A stretch of DNA of 64,000 nucleotides, from NCBI GenBank assembly GCA_963781705.1, contig CAWAGP010000010.1, positions 372,001 to 436,000 of the forward strand. Reading direction: 5' to 3'. The notes under the pieces were generated by a model. That model was not told where the DNA came from. It made no database searches and was given only the letters and a program-made list of their open reading frames with translations. Within the stretch, counting starts at the first letter, position 1. Each line of letters begins with the position of its first letter. The DNA comes from JALYGJ01 sp963781705. GTDB lineage: Bacteria > Chloroflexota > Limnocylindria > Limnocylindrales > CSP1-4. Below, in pieces: positions 15,586 to 22,929 of the stretch. Made by a program: the position numbers and the translations under genes.

Positions 15586-16952
15586 TGTTCACGCGCATCC
15601 TGATCGCCAACCGCGGCGAGATCGCGCTGCGCATCGTGCGCGCCTGCCGCAAGATGGGCATCACCTCAGTCGTCGCCTACAGCGAGGCCGATCGCGACTC
15701 GCGCCCGGTGGCGCTGGCCGACGAGGCGATCTGCATCGGCCCGCCCGAGTCACGGCGCAGCTACCTGTCCGCGCCGGCCCTGCTGTCGGCGGCGCTGGTC
15801 AGTGGCTGCGAGGCGATCCACCCGGGCTACGGCTTCCTGTCCGAGGACGACACGTTTGCCGAGATGACGCGTGCCCACGGGCTGGTGTTCATCGGACCGC
15901 CCGCGGAGGTGCTCGAGCGCTTTGCCTCCAAGGCCGGCACGCGCACGCTGCTGGCCAAACACGGCCTGCCCACGATCCCCGGCTCGGGCATGCTGCGCGA
16001 CGACACTCACGCGCTGGCCGAGGCGGACAAGATTGGTTACCCGGTGCTCATCAAACCCTCCGCCGGTGGCGGTGGCAAGGGCATGCGCATGGTTCGCTCG
16101 GCGCGCGAGTTGCAGCAGGCCATGACCGTCTGCCGGTCGGAGGCATTGGCCGCATTCGGCGACGATTCGCTGTACCTCGAGAAGTGGTTGGATGAGAACC
16201 GCCACGTCGAGGTCCAGGTGATGGTCGACCGCTACGGCAACGGCGTGCACCTGGGCGAGCGCGACTGCTCGGTCCAGCGCCGCCACCAGAAGATCGTCGA
16301 GGAGGCGCCCAGCCCGGCGCTCGATGATGGCCGTCGTGAGGCACTCACCGAAAATGCCGTCCGAGCGGTGGTCGCCGCCGGCTACGAGAACATCGGCACG
16401 CTCGAGTTCCTGCTCGATCGCGACGGCAACTACTACTTCATCGAGATCAACTGCCGCATCCAGGTCGAGCACCCGGTGACCGAGATGCTGACCGGCATCG
16501 ACATGGTCACAGAGCAGATCCGCATCGCCGCCGGCGAGCCGCTCGGCTATACGCAGTCGGACATCACCATGCGCGGCCACGCGATCGAGTTCCGCATCAA
16601 TGCCGAGGACACCGAGCACGATTTCCGGCCGCAGGCGGGCACGATCGCGGAATACCTGCCGCCCGGCGGCCCGGGCGTGCGCATGGACAGCCACATGTAC
16701 AGCGGCTACGACGTGCCGCCCTACTACGACTCGCTGCTGGGCAAGCTGGTGGTGTGGGGCGAAGACCGCCCGGCCGCCATCGCGCGGGCGCGCGAGGCGC
16801 TCGCCGAGTTGGTCGTCGACGGCATCGTCACCAATATCCCGCTGCATCGCGCGCTGCTCGAGAACGAGACCTTCCTGAGCGGCGAGTTCACCACCAACCT
16901 GCTCGACCGCGTGGGCAGCGGCGCCTTCCTCGCCGCCGCGCGGGCGGCCTAG
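15585..16952 (+). CDS. accC: Acetyl-CoA carboxylase biotin carboxylase subunit
   Basis: ATP-grasp enzyme that carboxylates biotin on BCCP, 455 aa. It has the N-terminal FTRILIANRGEIALRI, the glycine-rich ATP lid SAGGGGKGMRMV, the EKWLDENRHVEVQVM strand and the catalytic IEINCRIQVEHPVTEML. ATG 15585 overlaps the preceding stop by one base. The stop codon TAG doubles as part of a TAGGCT box before fabZ. Confidence 0.97.
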   Translation: MFTRILIANRGEIALRIVRACRKMGITSVVAYSEADRDSRPVALADEAICIGPPESRRSYLSAPALLSAALVSGCEAIHPGYGFLSEDDTFAEMTRAHGLVFIGPPAEVLERFASKAGTRTLLAKHGLPTIPGSGMLRDDTHALAEADKIGYPVLIKPSAGGGGKGMRMVRSARELQQAMTVCRSEALAAFGDDSLYLEKWLDENRHVEVQVMVDRYGNGVHLGERDCSVQRRHQKIVEEAPSPALDDGRREALTENAVRAVVAAGYENIGTLEFLLDRDGNYYFIEINCRIQVEHPVTEMLTGIDMVTEQIRIAAGEPLGYTQSDITMRGHAIEFRINAEDTEHDFRPQAGTIAEYLPPGGPGVRMDSHMYSGYDVPPYYDSLLGKLVVWGEDRPAAIARAREALAELVVDGIVTNIPLHRALLENETFLSGEFTTNLLDRVGSGAFLAAARAA

Positions 16953-16955
16953 GCT
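16950..16955 (+). promoter_or_regulatory. -10-like box TAGGCT before fabZ, overlapping the accC stop
   Basis: TAGGCT begins with the accC stop codon and ends 6 nt before the GTG of fabZ, the same spacing as other candidate leaderless starts. It could be an internal operon promoter. Confidence 0.35.
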
Positions 16956-16961
16956 GTTGCC

Positions 16962-17417
16962 GTGACCGACGTCGTGCTGACCACCGCGCAGATCCAGCAG
17001 CTCATCCCGCATCGCTGGCCGTTCCTGATGGTCGACCGCATCGTCGAGTACGACCCGGAGCGCCAATACATCCGCGGTGAGAAGGGCGTGACCGCCACCG
17101 AGTGGTTCTTCGGCGGCCACTTCCCGCAGTTGCCGGTGATGCCCGGCGTGCTGCAGGTCGAAGCGCTGGCGCAGACGATGGCCGTCTACGTCGCCCAGCA
17201 GCAGGGCTTCGGCGATCGCATCGGCCTGTTCGCCGCGATCGACGAGTGCCGCTTCAAGCGCATCGTGCAGCCCGGCGACGTGCTCAGCCTGGAGGTGACC
17301 ATGGACAAGCTGGGCGGCCGCTTCGGGCGCGGCCGCGCGGTGGCCAGCGTCGAGGGCGAGGTGTGCTGCGAGGCCGTGCTGTCGTTCATCATCCCGCGCG
17401 AAGGCGTGCTCGCCTGA
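16962..17417 (+). CDS. fabZ: 3-hydroxyacyl-[acyl-carrier-protein] dehydratase
   Basis: Hot-dog-fold dehydratase of fatty-acid elongation, 151 aa. The catalytic His is in GGHFPQLPVMPGVLQVEALAQ (in part: GGHFPQLPVMPGVL) and the second catalytic acid is the E of VEALAQ. IPHRWPFLMVDRI at the N-terminus is typical of FabZ. It starts at GTG 16962, 9 bp after accC. Confidence 0.95.
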   Translation: MTDVVLTTAQIQQLIPHRWPFLMVDRIVEYDPERQYIRGEKGVTATEWFFGGHFPQLPVMPGVLQVEALAQTMAVYVAQQQGFGDRIGLFAAIDECRFKRIVQPGDVLSLEVTMDKLGGRFGRGRAVASVEGEVCCEAVLSFIIPREGVLA

Positions 17418-17430
17418 TGGGGCGCCGCTG

Positions 17431-18243
17431 ATGGCCGGCCGCTTCGCCGTACTCGGTGACATCCACGGCAACGCGCTCGCGCTCGACGCCGCGCTGGCCG
17501 ACATCAAGCGCCACCGGCCCGACCGGCTGTTGATCACCGGCGATCTCGTGTTCAACGGTCCGCGGCCGGCCGAAGCAGTAGAGCGTGTCCGAGCGCTGCA
17601 GGCTGACGGCGCGCTCGTCGTCCAGGGCAACACCGACATCGCGGTGGCCGACTTCGACTACAGCGCTGCCTTCCCGTGGATGGAGGACGTGCCCGGTACC
17701 TATCGCGCGGCGGCCGAGTGGGCGCACGAGCAACTGTCCGACGAGCAGCTCGATTGGCTGCGCGGGCTGCCGGCCGAGCGCCGGTTGTGGGTCGACGACG
17801 TGCTGGTACTCATCTGCCACGCGTCACCGGGCAGCCAGACCGCCGGCCTTGCGATTGATCTCGACCCGAACGTGACGATCGAACGGGTCACGCGCACCGA
17901 CGCGCGCGTGGTCGTCTGCGGCCACACTCACGTGGGCGACATTCGTGAGTTCGGTCGCAAGCTGATCTGCAACCCCGGCTCGTGCGGTTACGCCTTCGAC
18001 GGCGAACCGACCGCTACCTGGGCGCTGCTGACTGTCCCCGACCAGCCGGCCGACGTGCAGCCAGGTCACGAAGACGACGACGAGGACGCCGACGAAGGGC
18101 CGACCGACACAGCGGCGCCCACGGCCGTGCTGTTCCGGCCCAGCTTCGATGCGCAGACGGCGGCCGAAGAGGTCGCCCAGCGCGGGCTGCCGGGCGACGT
18201 CTATCGCGCGGCCACCATTCGCACTGGACGGCTGGTCAGGTGA
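17431..18243 (+). CDS. Calcineurin-like metallophosphoesterase
   Basis: A 270-aa YfcE/predicted-phosphodiesterase-type protein with all metal motifs in order: GDIHGN near the start, GDLV, GNTD (usual GNHD/E), a His in LICHASPG, and GHTHVGD. An acidic insert (EDDDEDADEGPTD) splits the C-terminal end. The substrate is unknown. Its place inside the fatty-acid operon, overlapping fabF by GTGA, is notable: a role in turnover of a phosphopantetheine- or CoA-like metabolite is possible but unsupported. Confidence 0.85.
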   Translation: MAGRFAVLGDIHGNALALDAALADIKRHRPDRLLITGDLVFNGPRPAEAVERVRALQADGALVVQGNTDIAVADFDYSAAFPWMEDVPGTYRAAAEWAHEQLSDEQLDWLRGLPAERRLWVDDVLVLICHASPGSQTAGLAIDLDPNVTIERVTRTDARVVVCGHTHVGDIREFGRKLICNPGSCGYAFDGEPTATWALLTVPDQPADVQPGHEDDDEDADEGPTDTAAPTAVLFRPSFDAQTAAEEVAQRGLPGDVYRAATIRTGRLVR

Positions 18244-19505
18244 ACGCCGCTGGTACGCGCCGGCGCGTGGTGGTGACCGGCATGGGCGCGGTCACGCCGC
18301 TGGGTAACGACGTGGCGAGCTTCTGGCCGCGGCTGGTCAACGGTGAGTCGGGCGTGCGACGCATCACATTGTTCGATCCTGGTCGCGTGCCCAGCCGGAT
18401 CGCCGGCGAGGTAGTCGACTTCGATCCCTCCGCCGTGCTCGATCGAAAGGAGACCCGGCGCACCGATCGCTACACGCAGTTCGCGCTGGTGGCCACGCGC
18501 GAGGCGATGGAACAGGCTGGCCTGCCGGCGCGGCTGGAAGGTGAGCTGGCCGAACAAACGGGGACCATCATCGGTTCGGGCCTGGGCGGCTCGGGCACGC
18601 TGTCCGAGCAGATCTCGATCAATGCCACGCGCGGGCCGGACCGCATCTCACCGTTCTTCGTGCCCATGGCGATCGCCAACCTGGCCGCGGGCCAGACGTC
18701 GATCAACGTCGGCGCCCGCGGCCCGAGTTGGGCCACGGTGAGCGCCTGCGCGTCGGCCGGCCACGCGCTGGGCGAGGCCGCCGAGACGATCATCCGCGGC
18801 GACGCGGAGGTGATGCTCGCAGGCGGCGCGGAGGCGCCCATTCACGAACCGCTGCTGGGCGGCTTTTCCGCCATGCGCGCCCTGTCGACGCGCAACGACG
18901 ATCCGCCGGCGGCCAGCCGGCCGTTCGACAACGGCCGCGACGGGTTCGTGGTCGCGGAGGGCGCCGCGGTGCTCGTGCTCGAGGAGCTCGAGCACGCCCG
19001 ACGGCGTGGCGCCGCCATCCTGGCCGAGTTGTGCGGCTACGGCGCGACGGCCGACGCCCACCACATCACGCTGCCCGCCCCCGGCGGCGACGGCGCCGTG
19101 CGCGCGGCGCGACGTGCGCTCGCGAAGTCGGGCCTGGCGCCGGACCGCGTCGACCACGTCAGCGCGCATGCCACTTCCACGCCGGAGGGCGACCCCGCCG
19201 AACTCGCCGCCTTCCGGACGCTCTTCGGCGACCACGGTCCCAAGGTTTCCGTCAGCGCCATCAAGGGCGCCATCGGCCACACGCTCGGGGCGGCCGGCGG
19301 CATCGCCGCAGTGGCGGCCATCTGCGCGATGCGCGACGGCTGCGTGCCGCCGACGCTCAACCTGACCGATCCAGCACCGGGCGTGGGCGAACTCGACTGC
19401 ACCCCGCTGACTGCTCGGCAACGACAGGTCGACGTCGCGCTGGTCAACGCGTTCGGTTTCGGCGGCCAGAACTCGGCCCTCGTGTTTCGCCGGTGGACCG
19501 AATGA
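18240..19505 (+). CDS. fabF: Beta-ketoacyl-ACP synthase II
   Basis: Condensing enzyme for chain elongation, 421 aa. The catalytic triad is visible: Cys in SACASAGHALG, His in HATSTPEGD and His in KGAIGHTLGAAGG. The N-terminus RRVVVTGMGAVTPLG is standard. GTG 18240 overlaps the phosphoesterase stop, and ATGA at the 3' end overlaps accB. The TSTPEGD motif has Glu where most FabF proteins have Gly or Pro-x-x-D variants; this is minor. Confidence 0.96.
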   Translation: MNAAGTRRRVVVTGMGAVTPLGNDVASFWPRLVNGESGVRRITLFDPGRVPSRIAGEVVDFDPSAVLDRKETRRTDRYTQFALVATREAMEQAGLPARLEGELAEQTGTIIGSGLGGSGTLSEQISINATRGPDRISPFFVPMAIANLAAGQTSINVGARGPSWATVSACASAGHALGEAAETIIRGDAEVMLAGGAEAPIHEPLLGGFSAMRALSTRNDDPPAASRPFDNGRDGFVVAEGAAVLVLEELEHARRRGAAILAELCGYGATADAHHITLPAPGGDGAVRAARRALAKSGLAPDRVDHVSAHATSTPEGDPAELAAFRTLFGDHGPKVSVSAIKGAIGHTLGAAGGIAAVAAICAMRDGCVPPTLNLTDPAPGVGELDCTPLTARQRQVDVALVNAFGFGGQNSALVFRRWTE

Positions 19506-19978
19506 GCGACGCATCGGCCGCGCCCGACCTGCTCGCGCTGATCGACCGGCTGGAAGCACTGCTGAACGCGTCAGAGCTGTCGGAGATCGAGGTCGAGGTC
19601 GGCGAGACCGCGCTCGTGCTGCGTAAGCCGGGTGCCTTCGAGATGGCCGGGGCAGGGGCAGCGGCGGTACCGTCGGCCGCCGGCTCGGCGGTGCCCGCGG
19701 CGTCCGCTGGGGCCGCGCCAGAAACGCCCGCGCAGACGACCGCCCGGGCTGTCGTGGCACCGCTGACCGGGCTCTTCTATACCGCGCCGTCACCCGGCGC
19801 CGAACCGTACTTGCATGAGGGAGATCAGGTGGCAGTGGGCCAGGTGATCGGCCTGATCGAGGCCATGAAGCTGTTCAACGAGATCAAGAGTGACCTGGCC
19901 GGGCGCGTGACGCGCCTGTGTGTCGACAGCGGCGCACTGGTCAAGGCCAAGCAGCCGCTGATCGAGGTCGAGCCGTGA
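19502..19978 (+). CDS. accB: Biotin carboxyl carrier protein of acetyl-CoA carboxylase
   Basis: The canonical BCCP, 158 aa. It has an N-terminal helix, an Ala/Pro-rich mobile linker (about residues 45-85) and a C-terminal biotinyl domain with the EAMKLFNEI motif, where K123 is the biotinylation site. The thumb-type segment TAPSPGAEPYLHEGDQV is present. It is coupled to fabF upstream and fabH downstream. It is the likely substrate of the BirA encoded at 10531. Confidence 0.95.
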   Translation: MSDASAAPDLLALIDRLEALLNASELSEIEVEVGETALVLRKPGAFEMAGAGAAAVPSAAGSAVPAASAGAAPETPAQTTARAVVAPLTGLFYTAPSPGAEPYLHEGDQVAVGQVIGLIEAMKLFNEIKSDLAGRVTRLCVDSGALVKAKQPLIEVEP

Positions 19979-21165
19979 ACGGGCCGCGCAGCATCCGCCT
20001 GACCGGCTGGGGCATGTATGCACCCAAGCGCGTGCTCTCCAACGCCGACCTGGAGCGTGTCGTCGACACGTCCGACGAATGGATCCGCTCACGGACGGGC
20101 ATCCGCGAGCGGCGCATCGCCGCTCCCAACGAAACCACCGCGACCATGTCCGCCATCGCCGGCAAGCGTGCCATTGCCGTCGCCGGTCTCGAACCCGACG
20201 ACATCGACGTCATCCTCGTCGCCACGCTGACGCCCGACTACTGGATGCCCTCGACCGGCGCGCTGGTCAAGGAAGCGATCGGCAACTCGCGCGCGGCGGC
20301 GATGGACGTCGCCGCGGCCTGCTCAGGCTTCGTCTACAGCTACTCGGTCGCCGATTCATACCTTCGCGCGGGGATCTTCAAGCACGCCCTGGTGATCGGC
20401 GCGGAAACGCTGTCGCGCTACCTCGACTTCTCTGATCGCTCGACATGCATCCTCTTCGGCGACGGCGCCGGCGCGGTCGTGCTGTCGGCATCCGACGAGG
20501 ACGGCGGCGGCATGCGCGGCCTGGAGATGACCACCGACCCTGACGGCGCATACATGATCTGGCTGCCGTCGGGCGGATCGCGCAGCCCGGCGTCGGGCGG
20601 CACGCTGGCGCGCGGCGAGCACTTCATCCGCATGGAGGGTCGCGAGACATACCGCTACGCGACCAAGACGATGGCCACCACCGCGCTCAAGGCGATCGAG
20701 CGAGCCGGCTGGACGGCGGACCAGATCGACCTGTTCATCCCGCACCAGGCCAACGTGCGCATCATCGAGTCGGTCGCCAAGGGCCTTGGACTGTCGATGG
20801 ACAAGATGTTCGTCAACCTCGACCGGTACGGGAACACCTCGGCGGCGTCGGTACCCATCGCGCTCGCCGAGGCGGTGGATTCGGGCCGCGTCAAGATCGG
20901 CGACAAGATCGTGCTCGTCGCCTTTGGCGCCGGCCTGACTTCGGGCGGCATTGCGCTCGAGTGGACCGCGGATCCGCGCTGTGGCGAGCGGGCGGCGCTG
21001 GTCGAGCCGGTGGCGCACGTGCGCGAGCCGCTCGACTGGTCGTCGGTCGACCCGATCCCGGATCGCCTGCGCGAGGTACTCGAGGGCGGCAGCGGCCCGC
21101 GCGTGCCGCTCGACGACGTAGTTCCCGGCGACCCCGAACCGGCCCATCGCGACGTTCCCGCCTAA
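19975..21165 (+). CDS. fabH: Beta-ketoacyl-ACP synthase III with C-terminal extension
   Basis: Initiates fatty-acid synthesis by condensing acyl-CoA with malonyl-ACP. The catalytic Cys is in AAACSGFVYS, His in IPHQANVRI and Asn in RYGNTSAASVPIAL. After the normal end of the fold (GGIALEW, about residue 328) there are some 65 extra residues, Pro/Asp-rich, not seen in most FabH. GTG 19975 overlaps the accB stop. This is the last gene of the operon. Confidence 0.95.
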   Translation: MNGPRSIRLTGWGMYAPKRVLSNADLERVVDTSDEWIRSRTGIRERRIAAPNETTATMSAIAGKRAIAVAGLEPDDIDVILVATLTPDYWMPSTGALVKEAIGNSRAAAMDVAAACSGFVYSYSVADSYLRAGIFKHALVIGAETLSRYLDFSDRSTCILFGDGAGAVVLSASDEDGGGMRGLEMTTDPDGAYMIWLPSGGSRSPASGGTLARGEHFIRMEGRETYRYATKTMATTALKAIERAGWTADQIDLFIPHQANVRIIESVAKGLGLSMDKMFVNLDRYGNTSAASVPIALAEAVDSGRVKIGDKIVLVAFGAGLTSGGIALEWTADPRCGERAALVEPVAHVREPLDWSSVDPIPDRLREVLEGGSGPRVPLDDVVPGDPEPAHRDVPA

Positions 21166-21204
21166 CCCGTCGTCCGGACGGGCCGTGAACACCGGCGGGC
21201 CGCG

Positions 21205-21297
21205 ACTTCTGACATTTGTCGCCGCTGACCGACCTTAATCGCCTCCCAGCAGCCAACTTCTGACATTTGTCGCCGATGGACGACACTACGCCGGTCG
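21205..21297 (+). repeat. TGTCGG dyad repeat family, two tandem copies
   Basis: The 20-mer ACTTCTGACATTTGTCGCCG occurs at 21205-21224 and 21256-21275, 51 bp apart. Each copy is followed by the CGAC-NN-TA-NN-CG tail; the second ends CGACACTACGCCGGTCG, matching 7000-7016 with one difference. It lies between the convergent ends of fabH and the HTH/nuclease-like gene, which argues against a promoter role. Confidence 0.65.
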
Positions 21298-21334
21298 TCG
21301 GCCTCCCCGGCACCTTTCCGAAGCCTGATCACGC

Positions 21335-22069
21335 TCAAGCTGAGCGTGGCGGCGCCTTCCGTACCCGTCGGATGGTTGACGGATTGCGCGTACGGTCGAC
21401 AGAGCCGACATCTGACAGAAACCAGATGCCACCGATCGCCCCGTCCGGTTGGCGAAGCCAGCGGCGCAGCGCCCGCGAGCCCTCCGGCAACGACGCACGC
21501 AACGCGCCAGCATGACGCTCGACCTGGCGCCGACAGGTCCGATCTTCGGGCAGGACAAGTACGCGACCAACGTGCCGGGCGTGCCAGCCGAAGCGCTCAC
21601 GAACGACCTGAGCCGCCAGCCGGCATTTCACGTCGAACGGTCGAAGCGTGCCTTCGACGCTCGCGAGTTCTGACTTGACTTCGATCACAAGCAGTGTCCG
21701 GCTGGTGGCGTGCCAGGCGACCACGTCGATCGAGCCTCGCTCGCCATAACTCGAGTACGAGACCTCGACGCGCACCTCCCAGCCGTGGCGTTGGAGAAGC
21801 CCGGTCATGGCGCCGACCAGCCGCGCATGTGTCTCGTCGATCAGTCGGTCCCCTGCTGCCCCGCGGTAGGAGGCGTTCAGCAGCAGGCGGATTTCGAGCG
21901 CGCCCAGGCATCGCTCGAGCTCGTCCAGGCGAAGATCGCCCAATCGCCCGGCTTCCACGTCGATCACTTTCCAGCGCCCCACGTGCGCACGGGCTGCGAG
22001 ATCCGCCTGCGTTATCCGCGCGCGATGCCTGACGACTCGCACCAGCCGGCCGAGTTGCCGGTCGTTCAC
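21335..22069 (-). CDS. XRE HTH fused to a PD-(D/E)XK nuclease-like domain
   Basis: A 244-aa two-domain protein. Residues 5-60 form an HTH (RITQADLAARAHVGRWKVIDVEAG). Residues about 75-200 have the layout of a restriction-endonuclease-like fold: D115 in GSIDVVAW, then E130-V-K132 in LLVIEVKSE, a hydrophobic strand pair typical of PD-(D/E)XK. No cognate methylase is next to it. It could be a regulator using a nuclease-derived sensor, or a nuclease. The start is GTG 22069; divergent fabG shares the 91-bp upstream region with five 11-bp repeats. The product name is tentative. Confidence 0.7.
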   Translation of the reverse strand: MNDRQLGRLVRVVRHRARITQADLAARAHVGRWKVIDVEAGRLGDLRLDELERCLGALEIRLLLNASYRGAAGDRLIDETHARLVGAMTGLLQRHGWEVRVEVSYSSYGERGSIDVVAWHATSRTLLVIEVKSELASVEGTLRPFDVKCRLAAQVVRERFGWHARHVGRVLVLPEDRTCRRQVERHAGALRASLPEGSRALRRWLRQPDGAIGGIWFLSDVGSVDRTRNPSTIRRVRKAPPRSA

Positions 22070-22086
22070 CCTCAGATGATCGGCAC

Positions 22087-22141
22087 GGCCGCTTATCGGC
22101 CGCTCATCGGCCGCTTATCGGCTGCCTATCGGCCGCTCATC
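22087..22141 (+). repeat. Five 11-bp tandem repeats upstream of fabG
   Basis: Five units of GGCCGCT(T/C)ATC, with one variant GGCTGCCTATC, are in perfect 11-bp phase from 22087 to 22141, followed by a degenerate sixth (GGCTGGTTACA). The array ends just upstream of the TACACT box of fabG. A helical-turn period suggests side-by-side protein binding on one face of DNA. Confidence 0.75.
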
Positions 22142-22148
22142 GGCTGGT

Positions 22149-22154
22149 TACACT
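22149..22154 (+). promoter_or_regulatory. -10-like box TACACT before fabG
   Basis: TACACT, 6 nt before the ATG of fabG and directly after the 11-bp repeat array. It is identical in sequence and spacing to the box before trpS. Confidence 0.5.
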
Positions 22155-22160
22155 CGGTCG

Positions 22161-22910
22161 ATGATCGATCTGAGCGGCAAATCGGCCATCGTCACCGGCG
22201 GCTCGCGCGGCATCGGGCGCGCCATCGTGCTGCGCCTCGCGGCGCAGGGCGCGGACGTCACCTTCTCCTATCGCGGCAACACCAGCGCGGCCGACGAAGC
22301 CGTCGCGGCCGTGCAGGCGCTCGGCCGGCAGGCGCTCGCGATCCAGGGCGACGCCGCCGATCCGGCGGCGGCCGAGGCGCTCGTCAAGGCGGCGCTCGAG
22401 GCGCACGGCAAGGTCGACGTCCTGGTCAACAACGCGGGCATCACCCGCGACGACCTCATCATGCGCATGAGCCCGGACGACTTTCGCGCGGTGCTCGAGA
22501 CGAACCTGTTCGGCGCGTTCTACGCGATCAAGGCGGTCACCCGGCCGATGCTGCGCGCCAAGTCGGGCAGGATCGTCAACATCACATCGGTCAGCGGCCA
22601 GGCCGGCCAGATGGGCCAGGCCAACTACTCGTCGGCCAAGGCCGGCCTGATCGGGCTGACCAAGGCCACCGCACGCGAGCTGGCGTCAAGAGGAATCACC
22701 TGCAACGCCGTCGCGCCCGGTTTCGTGCTGACCGAGTTGACCCAGGGGTTGGCCGATGAATGGAAGCAACGCATAACCGAGCAGACACCGCTGGGCCGCT
22801 TCGGGACGCCCGATGAGATCGCCTACGCCGTCGCCTTCCTGGCCTCCGACGAAGCCGCTTTCATCACCGGCCAGGTGCTGGCCGTCGACGGCGGCCTGGT
22901 GATGATGTAG
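22161..22910 (+). CDS. fabG: 3-oxoacyl-[acyl-carrier-protein] reductase
   Basis: NADPH-dependent SDR that reduces beta-ketoacyl-ACP, 249 aa. The cofactor motif is TGGSRGIGRA, and NNAG follows in VLVNNAGITRDDLIMRM. The catalytic Ser is in NITSVSGQAG and the Tyr/Lys in YSSAKAGL. C-terminal VDGGLVMM is typical. It is separate from the main acc/fab operon, with its own putative promoter and repeat array. Confidence 0.95.
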   Translation: MIDLSGKSAIVTGGSRGIGRAIVLRLAAQGADVTFSYRGNTSAADEAVAAVQALGRQALAIQGDAADPAAAEALVKAALEAHGKVDVLVNNAGITRDDLIMRMSPDDFRAVLETNLFGAFYAIKAVTRPMLRAKSGRIVNITSVSGQAGQMGQANYSSAKAGLIGLTKATARELASRGITCNAVAPGFVLTELTQGLADEWKQRITEQTPLGRFGTPDEIAYAVAFLASDEAAFITGQVLAVDGGLVMM

Positions 22911-22929
22911 TTGCCAGCGCGCGGGCCGG

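Noticed and set aside
15750..17639. 629-residue minus-strand open frame opposite accC and fabZ
   Set aside because: Antisense to two strongly conserved genes with catalytic motifs; low-complexity shadow composition.
22087..22141. CRISPR or coding tandem repeat
   Set aside because: Units are 11 bp without spacers and the stretch is intergenic between divergent genes.
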